The translations under genes were made by a program, and so were the position numbers. From CAZDUS01 sp964535015 (lineage in GTDB: Bacteria > Verrucomicrobiota > Kiritimatiellia > CAIKKV01 > CAITUY01), in NCBI GenBank assembly GCA_964535015.1, contig CAZHRU010000111.1, forward strand, positions 1 through 7,330: a DNA stretch of 7,330 nt, in the 5' to 3' direction. Under the pieces are notes generated by a model. The model worked only from the letters and a program-made list of their open reading frames with translations, had not been told where the DNA came from and did no database searches. Below, piece by piece: positions 1 through 6,458 of the stretch. The first letter of the stretch is position 1, and the number at the start of each line of letters is the position of its first letter.

Positions 1-48
1 GAGCGGATGGGGCGCGGACGATGGTGGGTGGGGAGTGGGGGGATTTGG

Positions 49-74
49 CGACAGCCCGTGCATTGCGGCTGTCG
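49..74. repeat. Stem-loop 1, perfect 8-bp stem
   Basis: CGACAGCC at 49-56 is exactly reverse-complementary to GGCTGTCG at 67-74, with a 10-base loop. No T-run follows. It may be the 3' end structure of an upstream transcript or part of a structured leader. The pairing is seen directly; the role is a guess. Confidence 0.5.
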
Positions 75-90
75 GTGATTGGACGACCGG

Positions 91-110
91 CCCCGGCATA
101 GATGCCGGGG
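91..110. repeat. Stem-loop 2, GC-rich 8-bp stem with TAGA tetraloop
   Basis: CCCCGGCA at 91-98 pairs perfectly with TGCCGGGG at 103-110 around a TAGA loop. It lies 16 bases after the first stem-loop. The nearest T-run (in gggttttt) starts about 18 bases downstream, too far for a classical intrinsic terminator. A Rho-type or bidirectional 3' end structure for an upstream gene is possible. A stop codon in frame 3 (99-101) falls in the loop. Confidence 0.5.
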
Positions 111-214
111 AGGTGGGGACAATCTGGGTTTTTCCTGTGAAGGTGACACACCAAGGGCGGAGCCTTATCTTGATGGCGCCAGGATGACGTGACCATGGTG
201 CTCAAGGGGCTTGG

Positions 215-244
215 TTGACATAGGTTTGGTATCAAACTGCTGTC
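215..244 (+). promoter_or_regulatory. TTGACA box within a dyad: candidate promoter/operator for lptD
   Basis: TTGACA at 215-220 is a perfect -35 consensus, but the hexamer 17 bases further (TGCTGT, 238-243) is a poor -10, so promoter activity is doubtful. The same bases form an imperfect dyad: GACA 217-220 with TGTC 241-244, and GTTTG 224-228 with CAAAC 233-237. The arms are separated by matching 3-base internal loops and a GTAT centre. This could be a regulator-binding site over a promoter, or an RNA hairpin in a longer leader. Confidence 0.3.
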
Positions 245-452
245 TGGTTGCCGGTTGGACAGGAACAGACGGACTCAAACAAGAGGAGTGGATGTTATGT
301 GCTGTCGGTTCCTGACTATTTGTATGTCCCTACAGAGGAAGGTTTGGCGGAGATGCGTCTGTGATATTTTGGGGCTTGTCTTCGCGCTGGCATCGGGGGG
401 TGGGGATGGTGTATGGTTTCGGGCATATTCACGGGGTGGGAAGAAGACGGTC

Positions 453-457
453 AGGAG
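453..457 (+). promoter_or_regulatory. Ribosome-binding site setting the lptD start
   Basis: AGGAG lies 7 bases before ATG 465. It selects this codon over the in-frame TTG 255 and over ATG 297, which has its own AGGAG at 284-288 (8-base spacing). The signal peptide that begins directly at 465 supports the choice. Confidence 0.7.
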
Positions 458-464
458 AAAATCA

Positions 465-2744
465 ATGGCGATAAGAACAGCGTTGGTGGCGATCAGCGTG
501 GTCGTGGGTGCGGTGTGGGTTCAGGCCGTGCCCGTTCCCCTTGGGCCGTCCATTCCCTTTGCGGCGGTGGAACCTGCTGGGTCAGCCGGTCAGTCCATGG
601 CGGGAAGCACGTCCGCCGCGCCGGTGGATATCAGCGCGAAGAGCATGGAGTACAACAAGGCGCGCGATATGATTGTGGCCTCGGGAGGGGTGGTCATCCG
701 TTCGGGCGATGACGAACTCCGGGCGGATGCCGTCACCCTGGAGACGAAGACGCAGGAAGCGCATGCCACGGGGAACGTGGTCTTCACCAAGGGCAAGAAT
801 GTGTGGCGGGGTGCCTCGCTGAACTACAACTTCAATACGGGCGTCTGGCGCACCGGGGCGTTTGATTCCTTTTTCGATCCGTTCTTTGTGAAGGCGATGG
901 CCGCCCGGCGGACCAATCAGACGGAATACGTGCTGGATCGCGCTGTGGTCACCACCTGCACGAACGACACGGCGCACTACCATTATTCGTTGACCTGCCG
1001 GCAAGTGCGGGTGGTGCCGGGCGACAAACTGACGGGGCGGAGCGGTGTGGTCCGGTTGGGCCGGGTTCCGGTGTTCTATCTGCCGTGGGTGTACCGGTCG
1101 CTCAGTGACCGGGCCGTCGGGTTCAGTGCGGAGGCGGGGCAGCGTTCGAGGATGGGGTTCTTCCTGCTGACCAGCACCAAGTATTGGATGGCGCCACGTC
1201 TGAGGGGCGTCACCCAGGTGGATTACCGCACCGAGCGAGGACCGGCCGTGGGACAGGAAGTGGGTTGGGTCATGAACAAGGAGTCGGGGCAGGGAAAACT
1301 CTACGGGTACTATGCGGCGGACAGTGGCGCCAAGGAGGATTCCAACGGCATTGACCGGAGCAATGTTTCGGAGGGGCGCTACCGGATTCAGTTCTCGCAC
1401 CAGCAGACCCTGAGCCAGCAGGATTACTTTTTGACGGACATGACTTATCTGGGCGATGCGTTTGTGATGGAAGACTTCTTTGACGATGAGTACCGGACGA
1501 GTTATCAGCCGCAGAACTATGCGGTGTTGACGCATCGCGGCAATGACATGACGATGGGACTTTCCAGTTATGTGCGGCTGAACGATTTCTATACGACGGT
1601 AGAGCGTCTGCCGGAGGCGTTCCTGGATGTGAGCCGTACGCAGGTGGGGGATTCGTCGTTCTATTACGAAAGCCGGAACTCGGTGTCGTTCCTCAACAAG
1701 GCGTATGCCGACGGGAACGAGCAAGAAGACTATTCGGCCGGCCGGTTGGATACCAGTCACAAGTTGTATTATCCTACGCGGCATTTCGGGTTTCTGAACC
1801 TGATTCCGCGGGCGGGGTGCCGGGCGACCTATTACTCCGATACCGTGGAATGGAACACGACCACGCAGGCGGTTACCGTGGTGACGACTAACATGGTGCC
1901 CGGGCCGGGCGGGAGCATGGTGCCGGTGCTGGTGGGGCAGACCCGGACGAACTCGACCCAGCAGGCCACGGCGCTTGGGAGCAACGTCAGGTCGCTGTTC
2001 GAACTCGGACTGGAGACGTCGTTCCGGGCCTTCAAGGTGTTGAGCAACGAGGAGAATATTTTTGGCACGGGTTTGCGGCACGTCGTGGAGCCTTACGCGA
2101 ACTATACGTTTGTGCCGGAGCCGAACCTGACGCCGGAGAATGTCTACCAGTTTGACTCGATTGACCGGCTGGGTGAAAAGAACAATGTCCGTTTTGGCGC
2201 GCGCAACCGGTACCAGACCAAACGGGGTGAGCGTGTGGCGGATATCATGGATCTCGATGTCTATACCACGTATGACCTCAATGCCGAGAGTGACGCGATC
2301 TCCATGATCGGGGCCCAGTCGGAATTCAATTTCGCGTCCTGGTTCCAGGTGTTCGCGGACGGGCAATATGACACGGTGGGCGGGGATATCAGTGTCTTCA
2401 ATGCGCGGACGCGGGTGCGTGGGGATCGCTGGAAGTTTGATGTGGAGCAACGTTTCCGCGCGGACGAGAGCAATTTGCTGGGGGCGGATGTGGAGTATGC
2501 GCCGAACGCGCACTGGGCATTCGGGGTTTATGACCGGTATGAGTTTCAGGAGTCCCGGTTGGAGGAGCAGGGGTTGTATCTGACGCACAAGTTCGACTGC
2601 CTTGGGGTTCGGATGGGTGGAAGTTACCTGCCGGGTTACACGCGTGATGACGGTTCAGTGCGCGAGGATGATTACCGGGTGACGTTGCAGTTGTGGTTGA
2701 CGGCCTTCCCCAATGTCCGGGTTGGCAGTGCGCCAAGGAACTGA
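465..2744 (+). CDS. lptD: LPS-assembly outer-membrane protein LptD
   Basis: LptD is the outer-membrane barrel that, with lipoprotein LptE, inserts lipopolysaccharide arriving over the Lpt periplasmic bridge into the outer leaflet. The 759-residue product starts with a signal peptide (about residues 1-21, hydrophobic core LVAISVVVGAVW, ending VQA). An LptA/OstA-like jelly-roll follows, about residues 54-125 (VDISAKSMEYNKARD, then short repeats such as ATGNVVF). The barrel domain carries typical LptD signatures: RLGRVPVFYLPWVYRS near 198-212, GLRHVVEPYANYTFVPEP near 536-553 and FDSIDRLG near 563-570, and it ends in aromatic-rich alternating strands. The length is normal for the family. ATG 465 was chosen for its AGGAG box and signal peptide. 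Cysteines occur only at 165, 178, 452 and 712. Residues about 464-505 are a Thr/Val/Gly/Pro-rich loop. No lptE is visible here. The polymerase gene follows after 4 bases, suggesting an operon. The family assignment is firm. Confidence 0.93.
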   Translation: MAIRTALVAISVVVGAVWVQAVPVPLGPSIPFAAVEPAGSAGQSMAGSTSAAPVDISAKSMEYNKARDMIVASGGVVIRSGDDELRADAVTLETKTQEAHATGNVVFTKGKNVWRGASLNYNFNTGVWRTGAFDSFFDPFFVKAMAARRTNQTEYVLDRAVVTTCTNDTAHYHYSLTCRQVRVVPGDKLTGRSGVVRLGRVPVFYLPWVYRSLSDRAVGFSAEAGQRSRMGFFLLTSTKYWMAPRLRGVTQVDYRTERGPAVGQEVGWVMNKESGQGKLYGYYAADSGAKEDSNGIDRSNVSEGRYRIQFSHQQTLSQQDYFLTDMTYLGDAFVMEDFFDDEYRTSYQPQNYAVLTHRGNDMTMGLSSYVRLNDFYTTVERLPEAFLDVSRTQVGDSSFYYESRNSVSFLNKAYADGNEQEDYSAGRLDTSHKLYYPTRHFGFLNLIPRAGCRATYYSDTVEWNTTTQAVTVVTTNMVPGPGGSMVPVLVGQTRTNSTQQATALGSNVRSLFELGLETSFRAFKVLSNEENIFGTGLRHVVEPYANYTFVPEPNLTPENVYQFDSIDRLGEKNNVRFGARNRYQTKRGERVADIMDLDVYTTYDLNAESDAISMIGAQSEFNFASWFQVFADGQYDTVGGDISVFNARTRVRGDRWKFDVEQRFRADESNLLGADVEYAPNAHWAFGVYDRYEFQESRLEEQGLYLTHKFDCLGVRMGGSYLPGYTRDDGSVREDDYRVTLQLWLTAFPNVRVGSAPRN
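2735..2740 (+). promoter_or_regulatory. Ribosome-binding site setting the polymerase start
   Basis: AAGGAA lies 8 bases before ATG 2749, inside the last codons of lptD. It favours ATG 2749 over the in-frame ATG 2713, which lies within lptD and lacks a comparable site. Confidence 0.65.
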
Positions 2745-2748
2745 CCGA

Positions 2749-4977
2749 ATGTTTCAGGAACCTCTTCTTTCGGGGATGAACCCGGATACGGGCCTCGTGG
2801 CAGTCGAGCATGTTGAGGACGGGCGTGGCGGGGATTCCGTAACGTTGTTCAGCCGGGACGGCGGAGTGACCCAGTCGCGTGACGTCTTCGAGCCGTTCCT
2901 TTTCGTGGCGGATGAATCCTTGTTGAAGGGGCTTCCCGGGGAGGGGGACGTGGAGGCGTTGCGGGGCGAGCTTCCGTTTCGCTGGCGGGTACGGTTCAAG
3001 ACCTGGAAATCCTGCCTGAAAGCCAAGGCCTGGCTGGGGAAGGTCTCCGGCAAGGCGGCGGGCCATCCGCAGGCACCGTATTTCCTCATCAATGATCCCA
3101 TTCAGCAGTACCTGATGGTTTCCGGGCGGACGCTCTTCAAAGGGATGCGATTCGATGATGTGCGCCGGATGCAGGTGGATATCGAATGTTACACGACTGA
3201 GGGGTTCGAGTTCTGCAATGCGGAGAGGGACGGGGACCGGATCATCGCGATTGCGCTATCGGACAGCACGGGGTGGAAGACGGTCCTATCGGGTGCGGAA
3301 CTGGACGAACGGGCCCTGTTGGAGGGGTTTGCGGGGGCGGTTCGCGATCGGGACCCGGATGTGCTTGAGGGGCACAATATTTTCAATTTCGATCTGCCGT
3401 ATCTGGCCGCGCGGGCAAAGCGGTGCGGGGTGAAGTTGGCGCTCGGGCGGAATGGGAGCGAGCCGGAGGCGCGCCCCAGTCGGTTCTCGGTCGGGGAGCG
3501 GACGATTGGCTACACGCGGTTTGACGTGTTTGGGCGGCATGTGGTGGACACCCTATTCCTGGTGCATGCCTATGATATCACGCACCGGTCGCTGGAGTCG
3601 CACGGACTCAAGGCGGTGGCCCGGCACTTTGGCGTGGCGCGGGCCGGGCGGGTTCACATTGAGGGGGCGCAGATTTCGGCGGAGTTCCGGAGCAATCCGG
3701 ACAAGGTCATGCGGTATGCCGGTGATGACGTCCTGGAGACGGAAGCACTCAGCCGGTTGCTGTCGCAAAGCGCGTTTGCGCAGGCGCAGATCATTCCGTT
3801 TTCCTACCAGAACATCTGTGTGCGGGGCAACGCGACCAAAATAGATGCGTTGCTGTTGCGGGAGTACTTCCGGTGTGGGGAGAGTCTGCCGGCCCCGGAC
3901 CCGGCGCGGTCGTTTGCGGGGGGGTATGCGGACATGGTCATCCGGGGCATGGTACGGGATGTGCATCATTGCGATATCCGGTCGCTGTATCCCTCTCTGA
4001 TGCTGGCGCGGCGGATTGGACCCCGGCATGACCGGTTGGGGGTGTTTCTGCGGTTGCTGGACCGGTTACGGCAGTTCCGGCTGGAGGCGAAGGCGGCGGC
4101 GCGGGCGGCGGGGACGGAGGCGGAACGGTTGCATCATGAGGCGCTTCAGGCCACCTTCAAGGTGTTGATCAATTCCTTCTATGGGTACCTCGGATTCGAG
4201 CAGGCCCGGTTCGGGGATTTTGACGCGGCCGAGCGGGTGGCGGCGGAGGGGCGCGAACTCCTGAAGTTCATGATCGGATGGCTGGAATCGCATGGTGCGC
4301 GTCCGGTGGAACTGGATACGGATGGAATCTACTTTGTGCCGCCGGCGTTTGTTGACGCGGCGGCGCTGGATACGTTCCGTCGTGAATTCGAGAAGGCATT
4401 GCCGCCGGGGATTGAAGTGGAATTTGATGGCGAGTATCCCGCCATGTTCAGTTACAAGGTTAAGAACTACGCCTTGCTGGAGCAGGACGGCGGGGTTGTG
4501 ATCAAGGGGGCGGCGCTGAAGTCGCGCGGGTTGGAGCCATTCCAGCGCCAGTTTCTCCGGGAACTGATCCGGTTGAAGTTGGAGGGGCGGGAGGAGGAGT
4601 TGCCGGCGTTGAAAGTGCGGTACGAGGATGACATTGTGAACCGGAAATGGCAGGTAACGATGTTCGCCAAGACCGAGACCCTGCAGGATGCGCCGGCGAC
4701 CTATGCGGGCAAGTTGGGGCAGAAGCAGCGTGCGCGGAACGCGGCCTATGAACTGGCGTTGGCATCGGGGCGGGAGTATCGGGCAGGCGACCAGGTGTCG
4801 TACTACGTGACGGGTAGCCGCAAGAGCGTTCCGGTGCATGCCAATGCCCGGCTGGTCTCGGCGTGGAATCCCCTCGAGCGGGACGAGAATGTGGCCTATT
4901 ATGTGGCGAAATTGGATGCGCTTTATGACAAGTTTTGCGGTGGTGTGTTAGGCGGGGAAGAGGCGGACGGGGAATGA
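2749..4977 (+). CDS. polB: Family B DNA polymerase with 3'-5' exonuclease (archaeal/Pol II-like)
   Basis: This is a template-directed DNA polymerase with proofreading, 742 residues from ATG 2749. All catalytic motifs are readable. Exo I is VDIECY (D144, E146), Exo II is GHNIFNFD (D215) and Exo III is YAGDD (Y323, D327). Polymerase motif A is CDIRSLYPS (D409), motif B is KVLINSFYG (K471-G479) and motif C is ELDTDGIYF (D523, D525). A KNYALL motif follows near 572-577, then a conserved thumb. Exonuclease and polymerase should therefore both be active. The motif A to motif B distance is only about 62 residues, shorter than I recall for archaeal PolB or E. coli Pol II, because the segment after the SPDT-like position is missing. 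The usual Tyr two residues before the first Asp of motif C is Glu. In bacteria such enzymes usually act in repair or translesion synthesis rather than main replication; that role is inferred. The gene sits 4 bases after lptD and overlaps the next start (ATGA). Family call firm; orthology to E. coli polB (Pol II) not established. Confidence 0.93.
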   Translation: MFQEPLLSGMNPDTGLVAVEHVEDGRGGDSVTLFSRDGGVTQSRDVFEPFLFVADESLLKGLPGEGDVEALRGELPFRWRVRFKTWKSCLKAKAWLGKVSGKAAGHPQAPYFLINDPIQQYLMVSGRTLFKGMRFDDVRRMQVDIECYTTEGFEFCNAERDGDRIIAIALSDSTGWKTVLSGAELDERALLEGFAGAVRDRDPDVLEGHNIFNFDLPYLAARAKRCGVKLALGRNGSEPEARPSRFSVGERTIGYTRFDVFGRHVVDTLFLVHAYDITHRSLESHGLKAVARHFGVARAGRVHIEGAQISAEFRSNPDKVMRYAGDDVLETEALSRLLSQSAFAQAQIIPFSYQNICVRGNATKIDALLLREYFRCGESLPAPDPARSFAGGYADMVIRGMVRDVHHCDIRSLYPSLMLARRIGPRHDRLGVFLRLLDRLRQFRLEAKAAARAAGTEAERLHHEALQATFKVLINSFYGYLGFEQARFGDFDAAERVAAEGRELLKFMIGWLESHGARPVELDTDGIYFVPPAFVDAAALDTFRREFEKALPPGIEVEFDGEYPAMFSYKVKNYALLEQDGGVVIKGAALKSRGLEPFQRQFLRELIRLKLEGREEELPALKVRYEDDIVNRKWQVTMFAKTETLQDAPATYAGKLGQKQRARNAAYELALASGREYRAGDQVSYYVTGSRKSVPVHANARLVSAWNPLERDENVAYYVAKLDALYDKFCGGVLGGEEADGE

Positions 4978-6380
4978 TGCAACGGGAAACACTCATGATG
5001 GACACGATCAACGATTTGGTGGAACGCGCCCGGAAGGCTCAGGGTGTCATTGAGTATTGGCCGCAGGACAAGGTGGATTTGATGGTGGCGTCGGCGGGAT
5101 GGGAACTCTACAAGGAGGAGAACGCCGTCCGGTGCGCCGATCTTGCGGTGCGGGAGACGGGAATGGGCGTGTACGAGGACAAGCTCCTCAAGCACCGCAA
5201 GAAGACCCTGGGGGTGTTGCGGGATCTGCATGGTGTCAGGACGGTGGGGGTCATTGAGGAGGACCGGGTGCGGGGGTTGGTCAAGGTGGCCAAGCCGGTG
5301 GGGGTGGTGGCGGCTATTCTACCGGTCACCAATCCGACGTCGACGCCAGCCAGCATCGGGTTGGCCGTGCTCAAGACGCGTAATGCGGTCATCTTTGGGG
5401 GGCACCCCCGTGCGAAGCAGACGACGGAACTGGCGGTTGGTTTGATACGGGCGGGGTTGAGGAAGGCGGGCGCCCCGGAGGATCTGGTGCAGTGTCTGCC
5501 GGAACCTTCCAAGGCGGGAGTGCGGGAGTTGATGCCGCAAGTGGATCTGGTGGTGGCCACAGGGGCCGGGGCCCTGGTGAAGGCGGCGTACTCGAGTGGT
5601 ACGCCGGCCTATGGCGTGGGCTCCGGCAATGCCTGTGTGGTTGTGGATGAGACCGCCGACCTGGCGGAGGCCACGCGAAAGATATCGCTCAGCAAGACGT
5701 TCGACAATGCCAGCTCGTGTTCGAGTGAGAATTCGCTGATCATCCAGAAGGCTATCTGGGATCCGATGATCAAGGCGCTGGAGACGCGGGGCGGGTATCT
5801 ATGTTCCGCCGGTGAGAAAGCGAAGTTGGGGGCGACGATGTGGCCGGACGGCGCGGGTCTGAATTCTGGGATTGTGGCCAGGTCCGGTCAGGTCATTGCG
5901 GCAATGGCCGGGTTGAAGGTTCCCGAGGCCACACGGTTCCTGATGGTGGTGGGCGAGGAGCCGCTGGTGCAGGACCGGTTTGCTTCCGAGAAGTTGGCGC
6001 CCGTATTGACCCTGTGGCCGTATGAAGCGTTTGATGAGGCCATTGACAAGGTGGAGCGCCTGACCCGTGTTTGCGGGTACGGGCATTCCTGCGGGATACA
6101 CAGTATGGACGAGGGGCACATCATGGCGCTGGCGACGAAATGCCATGTCAGCCGGATGATGGTCAACCAGCCCCAGTGCTATGCCAACAGCGGCAACTAT
6201 GACAACGGCATGCCGTTTTCCATGACGCTGGGGTGCGGGACCTGGGGCGGGAACATCACCAGCGAGAACGTTACCTGGAAACATTTCCTGAACATCACCT
6301 GGGTGGCCAGGCCGATTCCGGAGGTGGTGCCGGATGAAGGCCGCCTTTTCGGGGAGTGTTGGGAGTGGTTGGGGCGATAG
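4974..6380 (+). CDS. CoA-acylating aldehyde dehydrogenase, sulfoacetaldehyde dehydrogenase-like
   Basis: This is an aldehyde dehydrogenase superfamily protein of 468 residues. It resembles the CoA-acylating branch (EutE, AdhE N-terminal half, SauS), which interconverts an aldehyde and its acyl-CoA using NAD(P). Visible signatures are KPVGVVAAILPVTNPTSTP (about residues 107-125), NAVIFGGHPRA (137-147), GVGSGNACVVVDETAD (214-229) and TFDNASSCSSEN (242-253) with catalytic Cys249. As in acylating enzymes, no ELGG general-base motif is present. The C-terminal NVTWKHFLNITWV is the feature I associate most with acylating sulfoacetaldehyde dehydrogenases. The substrate is not proven, and no sulfonate transport or desulfonation gene lies nearby. 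ATG 4974 overlaps the polymerase stop as ATGA, with AAGAGG 10 bases upstream. ATG 4977, 4995 or 4998 are credible alternatives, since the conserved part begins near MDTINDLVERA. ATG 4935, deeper inside the polymerase gene, encodes an Arg/Gly-rich stretch and is unlikely. Superfamily call firm, subfamily moderate. Confidence 0.85.
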   Translation: MMQRETLMMDTINDLVERARKAQGVIEYWPQDKVDLMVASAGWELYKEENAVRCADLAVRETGMGVYEDKLLKHRKKTLGVLRDLHGVRTVGVIEEDRVRGLVKVAKPVGVVAAILPVTNPTSTPASIGLAVLKTRNAVIFGGHPRAKQTTELAVGLIRAGLRKAGAPEDLVQCLPEPSKAGVRELMPQVDLVVATGAGALVKAAYSSGTPAYGVGSGNACVVVDETADLAEATRKISLSKTFDNASSCSSENSLIIQKAIWDPMIKALETRGGYLCSAGEKAKLGATMWPDGAGLNSGIVARSGQVIAAMAGLKVPEATRFLMVVGEEPLVQDRFASEKLAPVLTLWPYEAFDEAIDKVERLTRVCGYGHSCGIHSMDEGHIMALATKCHVSRMMVNQPQCYANSGNYDNGMPFSMTLGCGTWGGNITSENVTWKHFLNITWVARPIPEVVPDEGRLFGECWEWLGR

Positions 6381-6401
6381 GGGTGTGGCGTCTCAAATAC
6401 A

Positions 6402-6430
6402 TTGAGCGGTGCGCGGGGCGGGATTATGAT
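6402..6430 (+). promoter_or_regulatory. Sigma70-type promoter for gmhA
   Basis: TTGAGC (6402-6407) and TATGAT (6425-6430) are separated by exactly 17 bases. The -10 matches the consensus at five of six positions, the -35 at four. Transcription would start near 6437, just ahead of the gmhA ribosome-binding site, giving a leader of about 20 bases. A small inverted repeat (CTCAA 6392-6396 with TTGAG 6402-6406) overlaps the -35 box. Confidence 0.5.
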
Positions 6431-6445
6431 ACGCGGCAAAGCAGG

Positions 6446-6451
6446 AAGGAG
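6446..6451 (+). promoter_or_regulatory. Ribosome-binding site setting the GTG start of gmhA
   Basis: AAGGAG lies 7 bases before GTG 6459. It makes this GTG a better start than the in-frame TTG 6402 or ATG 6426. The ATG lies within the proposed -10 box, and the upstream codons (SGARGGIMIRGKAGRRAA) match nothing in the family. Confidence 0.75.
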
Positions 6452-6458
6452 AGCGGCT

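Larger units (their letters stand above)
1..464. other. Non-coding leader region upstream of lptD
   Basis: I can assign no gene to this stretch. It holds two strong stem-loops near the left edge, a TTGACA box inside a dyad at 215-244, and the ribosome-binding site of lptD at its right end. Frame 3 is open from the left edge to a TAG at 99-101 and could be the tail of an upstream gene, but 33 codons without a recognisable motif cannot decide this. The reading frame of lptD stays open upstream to a TTG at 255. The codons between 297 and 464 are Cys-rich and clearly less GC-biased at third positions than lptD itself, so I read them as untranslated leader. Confidence 0.5.

Noticed and set aside
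3..101. Frame 3 open from the left edge to TAG 99-101, a possible C-terminus of an upstream gene
   Set aside because: The 33 residues (ending LRLSVIGRPAPA) look plausible, but frame 2 is open even longer (to 185-187) and two hairpins overlap the region. It cannot be supported without upstream sequence.
174..181. Palindrome TGGCGCCA in the lptD leader
   Set aside because: Eight-base palindromes of GC-rich composition are expected by chance in this sequence, and no other signal accompanies it.
292..315. A seven-residue leader peptide (MLCAVGS) ahead of lptD
   Set aside because: The ribosome-binding site is only 3 bases from its ATG and fits ATG 297 better; there is no regulatory codon run or terminator to suggest attenuation.
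582..2588. A 668-codon open frame on the - strand opposite lptD
   Set aside because: It is a by-product of the strong GC and codon bias of lptD. The translation is rich in Arg, His and Pro, with no recognisable domain, while the + strand frame carries clear LptD signatures.
2398..3066. A 222-codon open frame on the - strand across the lptD-polymerase junction
   Set aside because: Arg/Pro/His/Thr-rich composition typical of a shadow frame; it overlaps two well-supported genes.
4087..4127. GGCGG-rich run resembling a simple repeat in the polymerase gene
   Set aside because: It encodes an Ala/Arg/Glu-rich helix in frame and is explained by codon bias; the units are not regular.
4066..4839. A 257-codon open frame on the - strand opposite the polymerase
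   Set aside because: Arg/Leu/Gln-rich shadow of the polymerase codons, with no motif and no separate start context.
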